Assembly (NCBI RefSeq): GCF_008365405.1 | Contig: NZ_QOKV01000006.1 | Span: forward strand, 186,001-250,000 | DNA length: 64,000 bases | Source: Azospirillum brasilense | Lineage (GTDB): Bacteria; Pseudomonadota; Alphaproteobacteria; Azospirillales; Azospirillaceae | Direction of reading: 5' to 3' | Shown here: one piece after another, positions 28,509 to 37,714 of the stretch | How the letters are laid out: every line of letters starts with the position of its first letter | Position numbering within the stretch: position 1 is the first letter of the stretch | Notes under the pieces: model-generated | Seen by the model: only the letters and a program-made list of their open reading frames with translations | Databases searched by the model: none | Told to the model about the DNA's origin: nothing | Made by a program: the position numbers and the translations under genes

Positions 28509-29777
28509 ATGGACACCCAAATCACGGATACCCTCTCCACCTTTGACGTGGAGCGCGTGCGCGCCGACTTTCCCATCCTGGCGCGCACCGTGCACGAGCG
28601 GAAGGGCAAGCCCGGCAAGCCGCTCGTCTATCTCGACAGCGCCGCCTCCGCGCAGAAGCCGCGGCAGGTCATCGACGCCATGACCCGCTTCCTGGAGGAG
28701 GATTATTCCAACATCCACCGGGGCGTCCATTTCCTGTCGCAGACCGCGACCGACCAGTTCGAGGAGGCCCGCCGCAAGGTCGCCCGCTTCCTGAACGCCC
28801 CGTCGGAGCGCAACATCGTCTTCACCCGCAGCGCGACCGAGGCGTTCAACCTCGTCGCCCACAGCTATGGCCGGACCTTCCTGTCGGAAGGCGACGAGAT
28901 CATCGTCTCGGTCATGGAGCACCACGCCAACATCGTGCCGTGGCAGCTCCTCCAGATGGACAAGGGCATCCGCATCCGCGTCGTCCCGGTGGACGAGCAC
29001 GGCGTGCTGGACCTGAACGCCTTCGAGGACCTGCTGTCCGACCGCACGAAGCTGGTGGCGGTGACCCACTGCTCCAACGTGCTCGGCACGGTGACGCCGG
29101 CCAAGATCATCGCCCGCATGGCGCACGAGCGCGGCGTGCCGGTGCTGTTCGACGGCAGCCAGGCCGCCGTCCACGGGGTGGTGGACGTGCAGGACATCGA
29201 CGCCGACTTCTACATCATGACCGGCCACAAGCTGTACGGCCCGACCGGGACCGGCGTGCTGTACGGCAAGTATGAGCTGCTGAAGAAGATGCCCCCCTAC
29301 CAGGGCGGCGGCGATATGATCGAGAGCGTCAGCTTCGAAGGCACCACCTTCAAGGCCCCGCCGGCCCGCTTCGAGGCCGGCACTCCGGCGATCACCGAGG
29401 TCATCGGGTTGGGCGTGGCGCTGGACTACATGGAAAAGCTGGGCCGCGAGGCCATCGCGGCGCACGAGCACGACCTGCTCCAGTACGCCACGCAGCAGCT
29501 TTCCCAGATCGACGGCCTGCGCGTCTACGGCACTGCGCCGGGCAAGGGTCCGATCATCTCCTTCACGCTGGAGGGCGTGCACCCGCACGACCTCGGCACC
29601 ATCGTGGACCAGTACGGCGTCGCCGTGCGCGTCGGCCGCCACTGCGCGGAACCGCTGATGGACCGTTTCGGCGTCGGCGCCACGGCGCGGGCCAGCTTCG
29701 CCCTTTACAACACGCGGGCGGAGGCCGACGCTCTGGTCAATTCGGTGATCGCGGTGAAGGAGTTCTTCGGAGCATGA
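28509..29777 (+). CDS. sufS: Cysteine desulfurase SufS
   Basis: A 422-residue PLP-dependent group II cysteine desulfurase supplying persulfide sulfur to the SUF machinery. The PLP lysine is Lys241 in MTGHKLYGPTG, and the catalytic Cys379 is in RVGRHCAEPLM. The N-terminal YLDSAASAQKP signature is present. ATG 28509 follows GAGGAGGGACC. Its stop overlaps the start of sufU (ATGATGG). With no sufE in the cluster, SufU is probably its sulfur acceptor or zinc-exchange partner. Confidence 0.96.
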   Translation: MDTQITDTLSTFDVERVRADFPILARTVHERKGKPGKPLVYLDSAASAQKPRQVIDAMTRFLEEDYSNIHRGVHFLSQTATDQFEEARRKVARFLNAPSERNIVFTRSATEAFNLVAHSYGRTFLSEGDEIIVSVMEHHANIVPWQLLQMDKGIRIRVVPVDEHGVLDLNAFEDLLSDRTKLVAVTHCSNVLGTVTPAKIIARMAHERGVPVLFDGSQAAVHGVVDVQDIDADFYIMTGHKLYGPTGTGVLYGKYELLKKMPPYQGGGDMIESVSFEGTTFKAPPARFEAGTPAITEVIGLGVALDYMEKLGREAIAAHEHDLLQYATQQLSQIDGLRVYGTAPGKGPIISFTLEGVHPHDLGTIVDQYGVAVRVGRHCAEPLMDRFGVGATARASFALYNTRAEADALVNSVIAVKEFFGA

Positions 29778-30241
29778 TGGACGAACTGCGCGAGCTGTAC
29801 CAGGAAGTGATCCTGGACCACGGCAAGAACCCCCGGAACTTCCGGCATCCCGACGATGCCAATCGGGAGGCCAAGGGCGAGAACCCCATGTGCGGCGACC
29901 GCTTCATGGTCTATCTGAAGCTGAAGGACGGGGTGGTGGAGGACGTGGCCTTCCAGGGCCGCGGCTGCGCCATCTCCACCGCCAGCGCGTCCATGATGAC
30001 GGAGGTCATCAGGGGGAAGACCGAGGCGGAGGCCAAGGCCCTGTTCGAGACCTTCCACGACCTGTGCACCAAGGACGACCACGACCACGGCCACCACGGC
30101 CCGGTGGACGAGGACGCCATGGAACGGCTGATGGTGCTGTCCGGCGTCCGTCAGTTCCCGGTGCGCGTGAAATGCGCCACCCTCGCCTGGCACGCGATGA
30201 ACGCGGCCATCGAAGGCGAGGACAAGGCGAGCAGCGAGTAA
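29774..30241 (+). CDS. sufU: SufU-type scaffold/sulfurtransfer protein
   Basis: A 155-residue IscU-fold protein. Cys40 (in CGD, with Asp42), Cys65 (in GRGCAIS) and Cys134 (in VKCATLAW) form the usual zinc/cluster site. The long insertion between the second and third cysteines is characteristic of SufU. Here it carries a His/Asp-rich stretch, DDHDHGHHGP (101-110), which could bind metal. It overlaps sufS by 4 bases and is probably the persulfide acceptor of SufS. Confidence 0.93.
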   Translation: MMDELRELYQEVILDHGKNPRNFRHPDDANREAKGENPMCGDRFMVYLKLKDGVVEDVAFQGRGCAISTASASMMTEVIRGKTEAEAKALFETFHDLCTKDDHDHGHHGPVDEDAMERLMVLSGVRQFPVRVKCATLAWHAMNAAIEGEDKASSE

Positions 30242-30264
30242 GTTGCAGGAAACGGTGAAACGCG

Positions 30265-30672
30265 ATGCCCGATGACGCGATCTCCAAGGAAGCCGACGCC
30301 GCGGAGGCCAAGCCGATGAACCAGACCGAAGCGGACATGGCTGCGGCCAAGGCCGCCTACGACCCGCGTGCCGCGCTGAGCGAGGCGGTGATCTCGGCGC
30401 TGAAGAGCTGCTACGACCCGGAAATCCCTGTGGACATTTGGGAACTGGGGTTGATCTACCGCGTCGACATCGGCCCGAACAACGAGGTCGAGATCGACAT
30501 GACCCTGACCAGCCCGATGTGCCCGGTGGCCGGCGAACTGCCGATGCAGGTGCAGCAGGCGGTTGCGTCCGTCGAGGACGTCACCACATGCAAGGTGGAA
30601 CTGGTTTGGGAACCGCCCTGGCGCCAGGACATGATGTCCGAGGTCGCGCGGGTCCAACTGGACATGTTTTAA
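30265..30672 (+). CDS. sufT: SUF assembly protein SufT (MIP18/DUF59 family)
   Basis: A 135-residue protein. After a variable N-terminus (1-35) it has the DUF59 core: CYDPEIPVDIWELGLIYRV, MTLTSPMCPVAGELP (with the family Cys) and VWEPPWRQDMMSEVAR. SufT helps Fe-S maturation, probably as a carrier or maturation factor. It sits between sufU and sufA with short spacers, as part of one operon. Confidence 0.93.
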   Translation: MPDDAISKEADAAEAKPMNQTEADMAAAKAAYDPRAALSEAVISALKSCYDPEIPVDIWELGLIYRVDIGPNNEVEIDMTLTSPMCPVAGELPMQVQQAVASVEDVTTCKVELVWEPPWRQDMMSEVARVQLDMF

Positions 30673-30688
30673 GGAGGCGAAGATCCCC

Positions 30689-31036
30689 ATGGCTATGGCT
30701 TCTCTCCCCAAGGCCCTTTCCATCACCGACGCCGCTGCGGAGCGGGTGCGGCTGCTGATGGCCAAGGCGACCGACGATTACATCGGCCTGCGCATCGGCG
30801 TGAAGGCAAAGGGCTGCTCCGGCCTCAGTTACGACGTGCAGTATGCCAAGGAAAAGATGAAGTTCGACGAGGTGGTGGAGGACAAGGGCGTCACCGTCCT
30901 GATCGACCCCGCTGCCGTGATGTTCCTGATCGGCAGCGAAATGGACTACGTCGACGACAAGTTCCAGACCGGCTTCGTCTTCAAGAACCCGAACGAGAAG
31001 GGTCGCTGCGGCTGCGGCGAGAGCTTCCACGTTTGA
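30689..31036 (+). CDS. sufA: A-type Fe-S carrier protein (SufA/HesB/IscA family)
   Basis: A 115-residue A-type carrier with the three invariant cysteines: Cys43 in KAKGCSGLSY, and Cys107 and Cys109 in GRCGCGESF. AAGGAGG lies 11 bases before ATG 30689; a second ATG at 30695 is too far. It is the last gene of the SUF operon. Confidence 0.94.
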   Translation: MAMASLPKALSITDAAAERVRLLMAKATDDYIGLRIGVKAKGCSGLSYDVQYAKEKMKFDEVVEDKGVTVLIDPAAVMFLIGSEMDYVDDKFQTGFVFKNPNEKGRCGCGESFHV

Positions 31037-31046
31037 GTGGTGATGG

Positions 31047-31088
31047 CGGGGAAGCGCCTTATTCCTTGGCCGGCGCAGGCGCTCCCCG
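31047..31088. terminator. Hairpin at the sufA / DUF305 gene convergence
   Basis: CGGGGAAGCGCC (31047-31058) pairs with GGCGCTCCCCG (31078-31088) with one bulged A. It covers the 3' end of the convergent DUF305 gene, without a T tract. Confidence 0.4.
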
Positions 31089-31574
31089 TTCCCGATAGGA
31101 CAGCAGATCCGGCGCTGAATCCGGCGTGGGATTGCGTTCCAGATCGGCGATGAGAGCCTTCATCTCGCCGATCTCCCGCACCTGAGCCTCGATGATCCGA
31201 TCCGCCAGTTTGCGCACGCGCGGGTCGCGGATGTGGGCGCGCTCGCTGGTCATGATCGCGATGGAATGGTGCGGGATCATCGCCTTCATGTAGGACATGT
31301 CGTCCACGCTCTCCTGGCTGCGCACCAGCCACAGCGCCCCGGCGAACACCAACGTTCCCGCCACCACGATGCCGAGGTTGGCGGCGGTTATCCTGTACAT
31401 GGTCCACATGAAGGCGATCATGATGATCGCCATTGTGGCCCCCATCACCACGGCCATCCAGGTCCGCGTCTGGCTGTAGAACACATGGTCGAGGGCATAG
31501 GTGTTCAAATACATCAGCCCAAACATCACGACCGTCGAGACCGCGATCATCGCCGAAAAGCGCCAATAGCTCAT
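31059..31574 (-). CDS. DUF305 membrane protein
   Basis: A 171-residue protein. Three hydrophobic segments lie in residues about 8-100 (YWRFSAMIAVSTVVMFGLMYL, WMAVVMGATMAIIMIAFMW, LGIVVAGTLVFAGALWLV), followed by a DUF305 domain with MIPHHSIAIMTSERA and a helix EAQVREIGEMKALIADL. The H-H pair and helical pattern suggest a ferritin-like, metal-linked fold; function is unknown. The start at 31574 follows GGAGCGAGAGG. It is divergent from pepN. Confidence 0.85.
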   Translation of the reverse strand: MSYWRFSAMIAVSTVVMFGLMYLNTYALDHVFYSQTRTWMAVVMGATMAIIMIAFMWTMYRITAANLGIVVAGTLVFAGALWLVRSQESVDDMSYMKAMIPHHSIAIMTSERAHIRDPRVRKLADRIIEAQVREIGEMKALIADLERNPTPDSAPDLLSYRERGAPAPAKE

Positions 31575-31741
31575 GACCTCTCGCTCCGCCGTCAAGCCGC
31601 ATGACTGCGAACAGCGAACGGCAATCATCGTCCCGCCGAAAATGGCGCCCCTGTCCAACGCCCCTTCCCGTCCCCACTCTCCATGCTAGAGTCCGTCCCC
31701 GCGACGCCGACACGGCCAAAACAAGGTTAGAGAAAAACCCC

Positions 31742-34399
31742 ATGGACAAAGGCACGCCCAAGGCCATCCGCCTGCAGGACTACCGCCCGCCCGCGCACCT
31801 GATCGACACGGTCGATCTGTTCTTCGACCTCGGCGAGGAGGTGACCACGGTCCGCGCGCAGCTCGGGCTGCGGCGCAATCCGGCGCGCGACGACGCGGCG
31901 GCGCTGCCGCTGACGCTGGACGGGCAGCGGTTGGAACTGGTGTCCGTGGCGCTCAACGGCCAGCCGCTGGGCGATGCCGACTACACCGTCACGCCGGACC
32001 ATCTGACCGTCCACAGCGTGCCGGAGACTTTCACGCTGGAAACCGTCGTCCGCATCAAGCCGCAGGAGAACACCGCGCTGGAGGGGCTCTACAAGTCCTC
32101 CGGCAACTTCTGCACCCAGTGCGAGGCCGAGGGCTTCCGCAAGATCACCTATTTCGCCGACCGGCCCGACGTGATGGCCCGCTACACCACCACGATCACC
32201 GCGGACAAGGCGCGCTACCCGGTGCTGCTGTCCAACGGCAACCTCATGGAATCCGGCGACCTGCCCGACGGGCGCCACCGCGCGGTGTGGGAGGACCCCT
32301 TCCCCAAGCCCTGCTACCTGTTCGCCCTGGTCGCCGGCACGCTGGTGCACCAGGAGGACCGCTTCCGCACCGCGTCCGGCCGCGACGTCACTCTGCGCAT
32401 CTATGTCGAGCCGGGGAACGAGGACAAGGTCGATCACGCCATGCGCTCACTCGTCAAGTCGATGCGCTGGGACGAGGAGGTGTTCGGGCTGGAATACGAC
32501 CTGGACATCTTCAACATCGTCGCGGTCGGCGACTTCAACATGGGGGCGATGGAGAACAAGTCCCTCAACGTCTTCAACACCAAATACATCCTGGCGAAGC
32601 CGGAGACCGCCACCGACCAGGACTTCCTGGGCATCGAGGCGGTGGTGGCGCACGAGTATTTCCACAACTGGACCGGCAACCGCGTCACCTGCCGCGACTG
32701 GTTCCAGCTGTCGCTGAAGGAAGGGCTGACCGTCTTCCGCGACCAGGAATTCTCCAGCGACATGAACTCGCGGGCGGTCAAGCGCATCGCCGACGTGCAG
32801 CGCCTGCGCACCGTGCAGTTCCCCGAGGACTCCGGCGCCATGGCGCACCCCGTGCGCCCGGACAGCTATGTGGAGATCAACAACTTCTACACCCCCACCG
32901 TCTACGACAAGGGGTCGGAAGTCATCCGCATGTACCACACACTGCTGGGCGCGCAGGGCTTCCGCAAGGGCATGGACCTGTATTTCCAGCGCCACGACGG
33001 GCAGGCGGTGACCTGCGACGACTTCGCCGCGGCGATGTCCGACGCCACCGGGGTGGACCTCAGCCAGTTCAAACTCTGGTACCGGCAGGCCGGCACACCG
33101 GAACTGGACGTGAGCGGCGCCTATGACGACGCCGCGAAGACCTACCGGTTGACCGTCCGGCAGACCGTGCCGCCCACCCCCGGCCAGCCGGTGAAGGAGC
33201 CGATGCACATCCCGCTGGTCATGGGCCTGCTCGGTCCGGACGGGGCGGACCTGCCGCTGCGCCTGACCGGCGAGGCCGAGGCCGCCAGCACCAGCCGCAC
33301 CCTGCACATCACCGAGGCCGAACAGACCTTCACGTTCGTCGACGTGCCGGCCCGCCCGGTGCCGTCGCTGCTGCGCGGTTTCTCCGCCCCGGTGAAACTG
33401 CGGGCCGACCTGACGGACGGCGACCTGACCTTCCTGATGGCCAATGACAGCGACGCCTTCAACCGCTGGGAGGCCGGGCAGACGCTGGCCACCCGGCTGC
33501 TGCTCTCCCTCGTCGCCGACCGTCAGGCCGGGCGGGATCTGGCGCTGCCCCAGAGCTTCATCGACGCGGTGGGCGCCGTCCTCAAGGACGCCGACCAGGA
33601 CCCGGCCTTCGCCGCGCAGGCCCTGGTGCTGCCGACCGAAAGCTACCTCGGCACGCAGATGGAGGTGATCGACCCCGACGCCATCCACGCCGTGCGCGAG
33701 TTCGCCCGCCGCCGACTGGCCGAGGCGCTGCGGCCCGGCTGGCTGGACACGCACCGCCGCAACGCGGGCAACGAGCCCTTCTCGGTGGACGCCGCGGCCA
33801 TCGGACGGCGGGCGCTGAAGAATCTCTGCCTCGCCTACCTGATGGCGCTGGAGGACGAGGAGGCGCTGGACCTCTGCCTCGGCCAGTATCGCGGCGCCCA
33901 GGCGATGACCGACGTGATGGCGGCGCTCCAGTTCCTCAGCAATTCCAGCGCACCGGAGCGGGACGAGGCCATCGCCGGCTTCTACGAACGCTGGAAGGGC
34001 GAAGCGCTGGTGGTCGACAAGTGGTTCGGCGTGCAGGCGACCTCGCACCGGCCCGACACGCTGGAGCGGGTGACGGCGCTGCTCGCCCATCCCGCCTTCG
34101 AAATCCGCAACCCGAACAAGGTCTACGCCCTGATCGGCGGCTTCGCGGGCGGCAACCCGGTGCGCTTCCACGACACCAGCGGGGCGGGCTATCGCTTCCT
34201 GGCCGATCAGGTGCTTCGGCTCGACCCGATGAACCCACAGGTGGCGGCCCGCATGGTCGGTCCCTTCTCGCGCCTGCGCCGCTACGACGCGACGCGACGC
34301 GCCCTGATGAAGGCCGAGTTGGAGCGCATCGTCGCCACGCCGGGCCTGTCGCCCGACGTCTTCGAGGTGGCGAGCAAGAGCCTGGAAGCGGCCGGCTGA
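31742..34399 (+). CDS. pepN: Aminopeptidase N
   Basis: An 885-residue M1 zinc metallopeptidase removing N-terminal residues from peptides in the cytoplasm. The substrate motif GAMEN is at 268-272. The zinc site is HEYFH at 304-308 with the third ligand Glu327 (KEGLTV). Length and C-terminal helical domain match the bacterial PepN type. ATG 31742 (MDKGTPKAIRLQDY) is chosen over longer frames because the family N-terminus begins there. It is transcribed alone, convergent with the cytochrome c gene. Confidence 0.96.
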   Translation: MDKGTPKAIRLQDYRPPAHLIDTVDLFFDLGEEVTTVRAQLGLRRNPARDDAAALPLTLDGQRLELVSVALNGQPLGDADYTVTPDHLTVHSVPETFTLETVVRIKPQENTALEGLYKSSGNFCTQCEAEGFRKITYFADRPDVMARYTTTITADKARYPVLLSNGNLMESGDLPDGRHRAVWEDPFPKPCYLFALVAGTLVHQEDRFRTASGRDVTLRIYVEPGNEDKVDHAMRSLVKSMRWDEEVFGLEYDLDIFNIVAVGDFNMGAMENKSLNVFNTKYILAKPETATDQDFLGIEAVVAHEYFHNWTGNRVTCRDWFQLSLKEGLTVFRDQEFSSDMNSRAVKRIADVQRLRTVQFPEDSGAMAHPVRPDSYVEINNFYTPTVYDKGSEVIRMYHTLLGAQGFRKGMDLYFQRHDGQAVTCDDFAAAMSDATGVDLSQFKLWYRQAGTPELDVSGAYDDAAKTYRLTVRQTVPPTPGQPVKEPMHIPLVMGLLGPDGADLPLRLTGEAEAASTSRTLHITEAEQTFTFVDVPARPVPSLLRGFSAPVKLRADLTDGDLTFLMANDSDAFNRWEAGQTLATRLLLSLVADRQAGRDLALPQSFIDAVGAVLKDADQDPAFAAQALVLPTESYLGTQMEVIDPDAIHAVREFARRRLAEALRPGWLDTHRRNAGNEPFSVDAAAIGRRALKNLCLAYLMALEDEEALDLCLGQYRGAQAMTDVMAALQFLSNSSAPERDEAIAGFYERWKGEALVVDKWFGVQATSHRPDTLERVTALLAHPAFEIRNPNKVYALIGGFAGGNPVRFHDTSGAGYRFLADQVLRLDPMNPQVAARMVGPFSRLRRYDATRRALMKAELERIVATPGLSPDVFEVASKSLEAAG

Positions 34400-34426
34400 C
34401 CGACAAAGGCCAGTTGCAAAAGGAAA

Positions 34427-34452
34427 GGGCCGGAGGGTTTCCCCTCCGGCCC
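34427..34452 (-). terminator. Terminator between pepN and cytochrome c gene
   Basis: Perfect 11-base arms GGGCCGGAGGG and CCCTCCGGCCC with a TTTC loop. On the minus strand the stem is followed by TTTCCTTTTG, so it mainly serves the cytochrome gene but may act in both directions. Confidence 0.8.
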
Positions 34453-34484
34453 GTCCTTACCCCCGCGCCGAAACGCGGGCGTCT

Positions 34485-34865
34485 TTACTTCTGCTCGCCC
34501 AGGAAGGCGATCAGATCGTCCACCTTGCCGGCGTCCTTGATGCCCGCGAAGGCCATCGTGCCGCCCGGAACGACTTCCTTCGGGGCGGTGATGTAGGCCT
34601 TCAGGTTGTCCGGGGTCCAAGTCAGACCGCCGGCGGCCTTCTCCTGCATCGGCTTGGAATACTTGAAGCCGTCGATGGCGGCGGCCGGGCGGCCGACGAC
34701 GCCGAACAGCGACGGGCCGACCTTGTTCTTGCCCTGCTCGGCGGTGTGGCAGGCCATGCACTGCTTGAAGACGTCCTTACCGGCGGCGGCGTCAGCGGCC
34801 TGCGCGGCGCCCGCGCCCATGGCAATGCCGGCGATCAGGGCGGCGCCCAGGATATGCTTGTTCAT
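34485..34865 (-). CDS. Soluble class I c-type cytochrome (c2/c552-like)
   Basis: A 126-residue protein with a 24-residue signal peptide (MNKHILGAALIAGIAMGAGA then AQAAD), covalent heme site CMACH (Cys36, Cys39, His40) and probable axial Met104 in GGTMAFAGI. It is exported to the periplasm as an electron carrier between bc1 complex and oxidases or other acceptors. The sequence VGPSLFGVVGRPAA is typical of small alphaproteobacterial c-type cytochromes. A strong terminator lies downstream. Confidence 0.95.
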   Translation of the reverse strand: MNKHILGAALIAGIAMGAGAAQAADAAAGKDVFKQCMACHTAEQGKNKVGPSLFGVVGRPAAAIDGFKYSKPMQEKAAGGLTWTPDNLKAYITAPKEVVPGGTMAFAGIKDAGKVDDLIAFLGEQK

Positions 34866-34994
34866 TGGTCAGATTCCCCCTTCCGGATGAGGCCGGCGTT
34901 CGGATGCCGGCAGGTTCGGGCGCAGCATACACATTCTGTGGTTAAGGCCAACCCCCCAACGTGTCGCGCCCACAGCACAAACACCAAATACGGG

Positions 34995-35657
34995 TTATTT
35001 CATCCAAGCGAGAACAATGACCAGAACGGCCACGGCGATCAGCGCCGCCCAGGGCACGTAGAAGCCGCCCCGCCCCCGGGCGGCGGGAAGCGGGATGGGG
35101 ATTTCCGGAACTGGGGCCGCAACGGCGGGCATCACCGGTTGAGGAGCCGCGGCGCTCCGCGCCACAGGCTCCGCAACCGTTTCGGGAACCGGCTCGGTGA
35201 CCGGTTCGGGCGGCGGCCCGCCGACCACCGCCGTGAAGCGGTTGAAGAAATCGTCCGCCATCTTGCGCGCCGTGGCGTCCACCAGGCGCGAACCGATCTG
35301 CGCGAGCTTGCCGCCGACCGTGGCGTGGGCGGTGTAGGACAGCACCGTCGCCGCCTCCCCGTCCGGTTCCAGCGAGACCTTGGCGCCACCCTTTCCGAAA
35401 CCGGCGGCCCCGCCCGAGCCTTCGCCGGTGATGGTGTAGCCGTTGGGCGGGTCGAGATCCGACAGCGTCACCTTGCCGGAAAACTTGGCGCTGACCGGAC
35501 CGACCTTGGCCACCACCTTCGCGGTGAATTCCGTGTCGGAGGTCTTCTGCACCTCCTCGCAGCCGGGAATGCACTGGCGCAGGATGTCCGGATCGTTCAG
35601 CGCCGCCCAAACCTTGTCCCGCGGGGCCGTGATGCGCTGGCTGCCGCTCATGTCCAT
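34995..35657 (-). CDS. CoxG/SRPBCC family protein with C-terminal membrane anchor
   Basis: A 220-residue protein. Residues 1-145 match the carbon monoxide dehydrogenase subunit G family (MDMSGSQRITAPRDKVWAAL, DPDILRQCIPGCEEV, AKFSGKVTLSDLDPP, LSYTAHATVGGKLAQIGSRL). A Pro-rich linker and a C-terminal transmembrane helix (WAALIAVAVLVIVLA) follow. CoxG-like proteins help recruit molybdenum hydroxylases to the membrane, but no cox or other molybdenum hydroxylase gene is next to it. ATG 35657 follows AGGGAGACC. Confidence 0.88.
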   Translation of the reverse strand: MDMSGSQRITAPRDKVWAALNDPDILRQCIPGCEEVQKTSDTEFTAKVVAKVGPVSAKFSGKVTLSDLDPPNGYTITGEGSGGAAGFGKGGAKVSLEPDGEAATVLSYTAHATVGGKLAQIGSRLVDATARKMADDFFNRFTAVVGGPPPEPVTEPVPETVAEPVARSAAAPQPVMPAVAAPVPEIPIPLPAARGRGGFYVPWAALIAVAVLVIVLAWMK

Positions 35658-35757
35658 GACGTGGTCTCCCTGCCTTTGTTCACAGCCAAGCCATAGCCGG
35701 ACGATACGGCAAGGCCGCAACCGGCGACAGTCCCCCTTTCAGCCAGGACGGGACGGT

Positions 35758-36219
35758 TCAGCGCGGGGCCGGCGGAACGCAGTTCTGGACGATCGGCGTG
35801 CAGGCGGACAGCGAGGCGTTGCCGGGATAGGAGACCTGCTCCACCACCCCCTCAGGCCCCAGGACGAAGGTGGCCTCGCACATGCCGGGAGACGAGGAAC
35901 CGAGCGGAAGCCCAAATCCCAGCCCGACGCCGACACCGCTGGAACCGCCACCGCCGAAGCCGCCGACGCCAATGCTGCTGCCACCCAACGGGCTGACCGC
36001 CACTCCGAGATCGGAGACATAGGTGTAGTATTCCCGACCGCCGGCCTGGGCCTGCCGCGTCGGCACCCCGGCGCAGGAAAGCAGCCGTTCCTTCGGCATG
36101 CCGACCAGTTCGGTCTGGGCGCGCCGGGCGATCTGCGGGTCCGGCCCCGTGGCGCAGGACGCCAGGAGCGCCCCGGCCAGACCCAGAAGCGTTGCCGTCC
36201 CGACATGCCGAACCGTCAT
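35758..36219 (-). CDS. Putative lipoprotein
   Basis: A 153-residue protein with a signal peptide and lipobox (LAGALLASC). The N-terminal part (ELVGMPKERLLSCAGVPTRQ) resembles small SmpA-like repeats. A glycine/serine-rich stretch (SSIGVGGFGGGGSSGVGVG) and a cysteine-containing C-terminus follow. The start at 36219 has GGAGGGG 6 bases upstream; ATG 36225 touches the ribosome site and is less likely. No functional assignment. Confidence 0.75.
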   Translation of the reverse strand: MTVRHVGTATLLGLAGALLASCATGPDPQIARRAQTELVGMPKERLLSCAGVPTRQAQAGGREYYTYVSDLGVAVSPLGGSSIGVGGFGGGGSSGVGVGLGFGLPLGSSSPGMCEATFVLGPEGVVEQVSYPGNASLSACTPIVQNCVPPAPR

Positions 36220-36411
36220 GACCATCCCCTCCGATGCAGCATCTCACGACTGGCACAACCCCGTCCGCCGCTTGCGGTTCCCGGAGAAAGCCGGCTACCT
36301 AAACCGGAGCGTGCTCCATGCCGGCCCTTTCAACGTGACGAAGGGGCGGTTTCGACTGTGACGGCGTCGCCGTCCGACGCTTTGACGGTTGAAGGAACGG
36401 AGGATCATGGT

Positions 36412-36960
36412 ATGACTGACGAGGGTTTGGTTTCGACTAGCGACGGTTCAGCGATGACCACGGTCTACCTTGCGCTCGGCAGCAATCTGGGCGACCGCGC
36501 CGCCAATCTGGCGGCGGCACAGCGGCGTCTTGCTCCGCAGGTGCGGGTCACGCTGGCATCGCCCGTCTACGAGACCGCCCCGATGTACGTGACCGACCAA
36601 CCGCCCTTCCTGAACATGGCGCTGCGCGGCCAGACGTCCCTCGGTCCGTGGGAGCTTCTGCGCCATGTCAAGAACATCGAGGCGGAGATGGGCCGCGATC
36701 TGGAAGGCGGCCTTCGCTTCGGGCCGCGTCCCATCGACATCGACATCCTGCTCTATGGCGAGTTGGTGATGTACGCGCCTGAGTTGGAGATCCCTCATCC
36801 CCGCATCGCGGAGCGCGCCTTCGTCCTGGCCCCGCTTGCCGATATTGCGGGCGGCCTTCAGCATCCGGCCATCGCGCGAAGCGTCGACGATCTTTTGGCC
36901 GCCGTGCCGGGGCGCGATACCGTGGTCCGCACTGTTACGGACCTGTCGGTGGCGGTCTGA
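36412..36960 (+). CDS. folK: 2-amino-4-hydroxy-6-hydroxymethyldihydropteridine pyrophosphokinase
   Basis: HPPK of folate synthesis, transferring pyrophosphate from ATP to the pterin alcohol. The core is complete: YLALGSNLGDRAANL, SPVYETAP, QPPFLNMAL, GRDLEGGLRFGPRPIDIDIL and IPHPRIAERAFVLAPLADI. ATG 36412 (182 residues, GGAGG 9 bases upstream) or ATG 36454 (168 residues, starting MTTVYLALGSN) could be the start; the latter matches usual family N-termini. It is followed by a folB-like gene. Confidence 0.95.
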   Translation: MTDEGLVSTSDGSAMTTVYLALGSNLGDRAANLAAAQRRLAPQVRVTLASPVYETAPMYVTDQPPFLNMALRGQTSLGPWELLRHVKNIEAEMGRDLEGGLRFGPRPIDIDILLYGELVMYAPELEIPHPRIAERAFVLAPLADIAGGLQHPAIARSVDDLLAAVPGRDTVVRTVTDLSVAV

Positions 36961-37095
36961 GGCTGTTGACGGTCTGGCGTATTGATGCTCTGACCTTGCC
37001 GAAGGGGCTGGCGCCTGCGCTATAGTGGGCGTGGCGCAGCGACGAGGCGGCCGCCCCGGACCGGGGCATCGATCAGGGCCGCCGCCCGCCAGGAG

Positions 37096-37512
37096 ATGTC
37101 TTTTTTGGCCAACGATCCTGTTTCCCGACACACCGGCTCCAATTCCCCCGGCGCCGCGGCGACTTACACCATCCTGTTGCGCGATTTCACCGCCACCGTG
37201 TCGCTCGCCGGGCGCTCCGGACGTCACACTGTCCATATCAGCTTGGAGTTGAAGGTCAGCCACCCCGGCCAGGGCTTTCCCGACGACATAACCGCGGTCA
37301 TGTCCTACGAGGACATCGTGGAGGATCTGCGCCGGCTGTGCGCCGAGGAAACGGTGCCCGGCCCTGATTATCTGGCCGACCGCACCGCGGCGTTCTGCAT
37401 GGCCCAACCGAAGGTCCGCCATGTGCGCGTCGACGTGGAATTGCCGTCCCTGCTTCCCGACACGGCTGGGGCCGGCGTCACGATCATGCGGAACCGCGAC
37501 GCGGACCGCTGA
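37096..37512 (+). CDS. Dihydroneopterin aldolase-like (FolB family) protein
   Basis: A 138-residue protein whose core (TYTILLRDFTATVSLAG, HTVHISLELKV, VMSYEDIVEDLRRL, VRHVRVDVELPSLLPD) follows the FolB pattern. The strand normally containing the catalytic Lys is divergent, so it may be a paralogue. AGGAG abuts ATG 37096 with no spacing; the TTG at 37105 has proper spacing and is a credible alternative start. Adjacent folK supports a pterin role. Confidence 0.7.
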   Translation: MSFLANDPVSRHTGSNSPGAAATYTILLRDFTATVSLAGRSGRHTVHISLELKVSHPGQGFPDDITAVMSYEDIVEDLRRLCAEETVPGPDYLADRTAAFCMAQPKVRHVRVDVELPSLLPDTAGAGVTIMRNRDADR

Positions 37513-37542
37513 CCCCGCCACCCCCCATCGTGGTAACTCCTT

Positions 37543-37649
37543 TACCGGTATAGGCATCATACTGGTGTTCAGGCATGAACACTCAGCGCCTTTCTACTCT
37601 TACACTGTCTGTGATAGTTTATTTCGCGGCGCAGCATTGTTGCGAAATA
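37543..37649. promoter_or_regulatory. Cluster of inverted repeats before the small ORF at 37715
   Basis: TACCGGTA (37543-37550), GTGTTC-N6-GAACAC (37565-37582) and TATTTCGC-N14-GCGAAATA (37620-37649) are perfect. They lie in an AT-rich island and look like operators; the bound proteins are unknown. Confidence 0.5.
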
Positions 37650-37667
37650 CCGTATCTTGCGTACAAT
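37640..37667 (+). promoter_or_regulatory. Candidate promoter
   Basis: TTGCGA (37640-37645), 16 bases, TACAAT (37662-37667), ending 47 bases before ATG 37715. The -35 box overlaps the right arm of the TATTTCGC/GCGAAATA inverted repeat. Confidence 0.5.
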
Positions 37668-37714
37668 GGAAACGACGCGGCCTAAGGCCGGCCTGAATGA
37701 ACAGGGAGGGTAAC

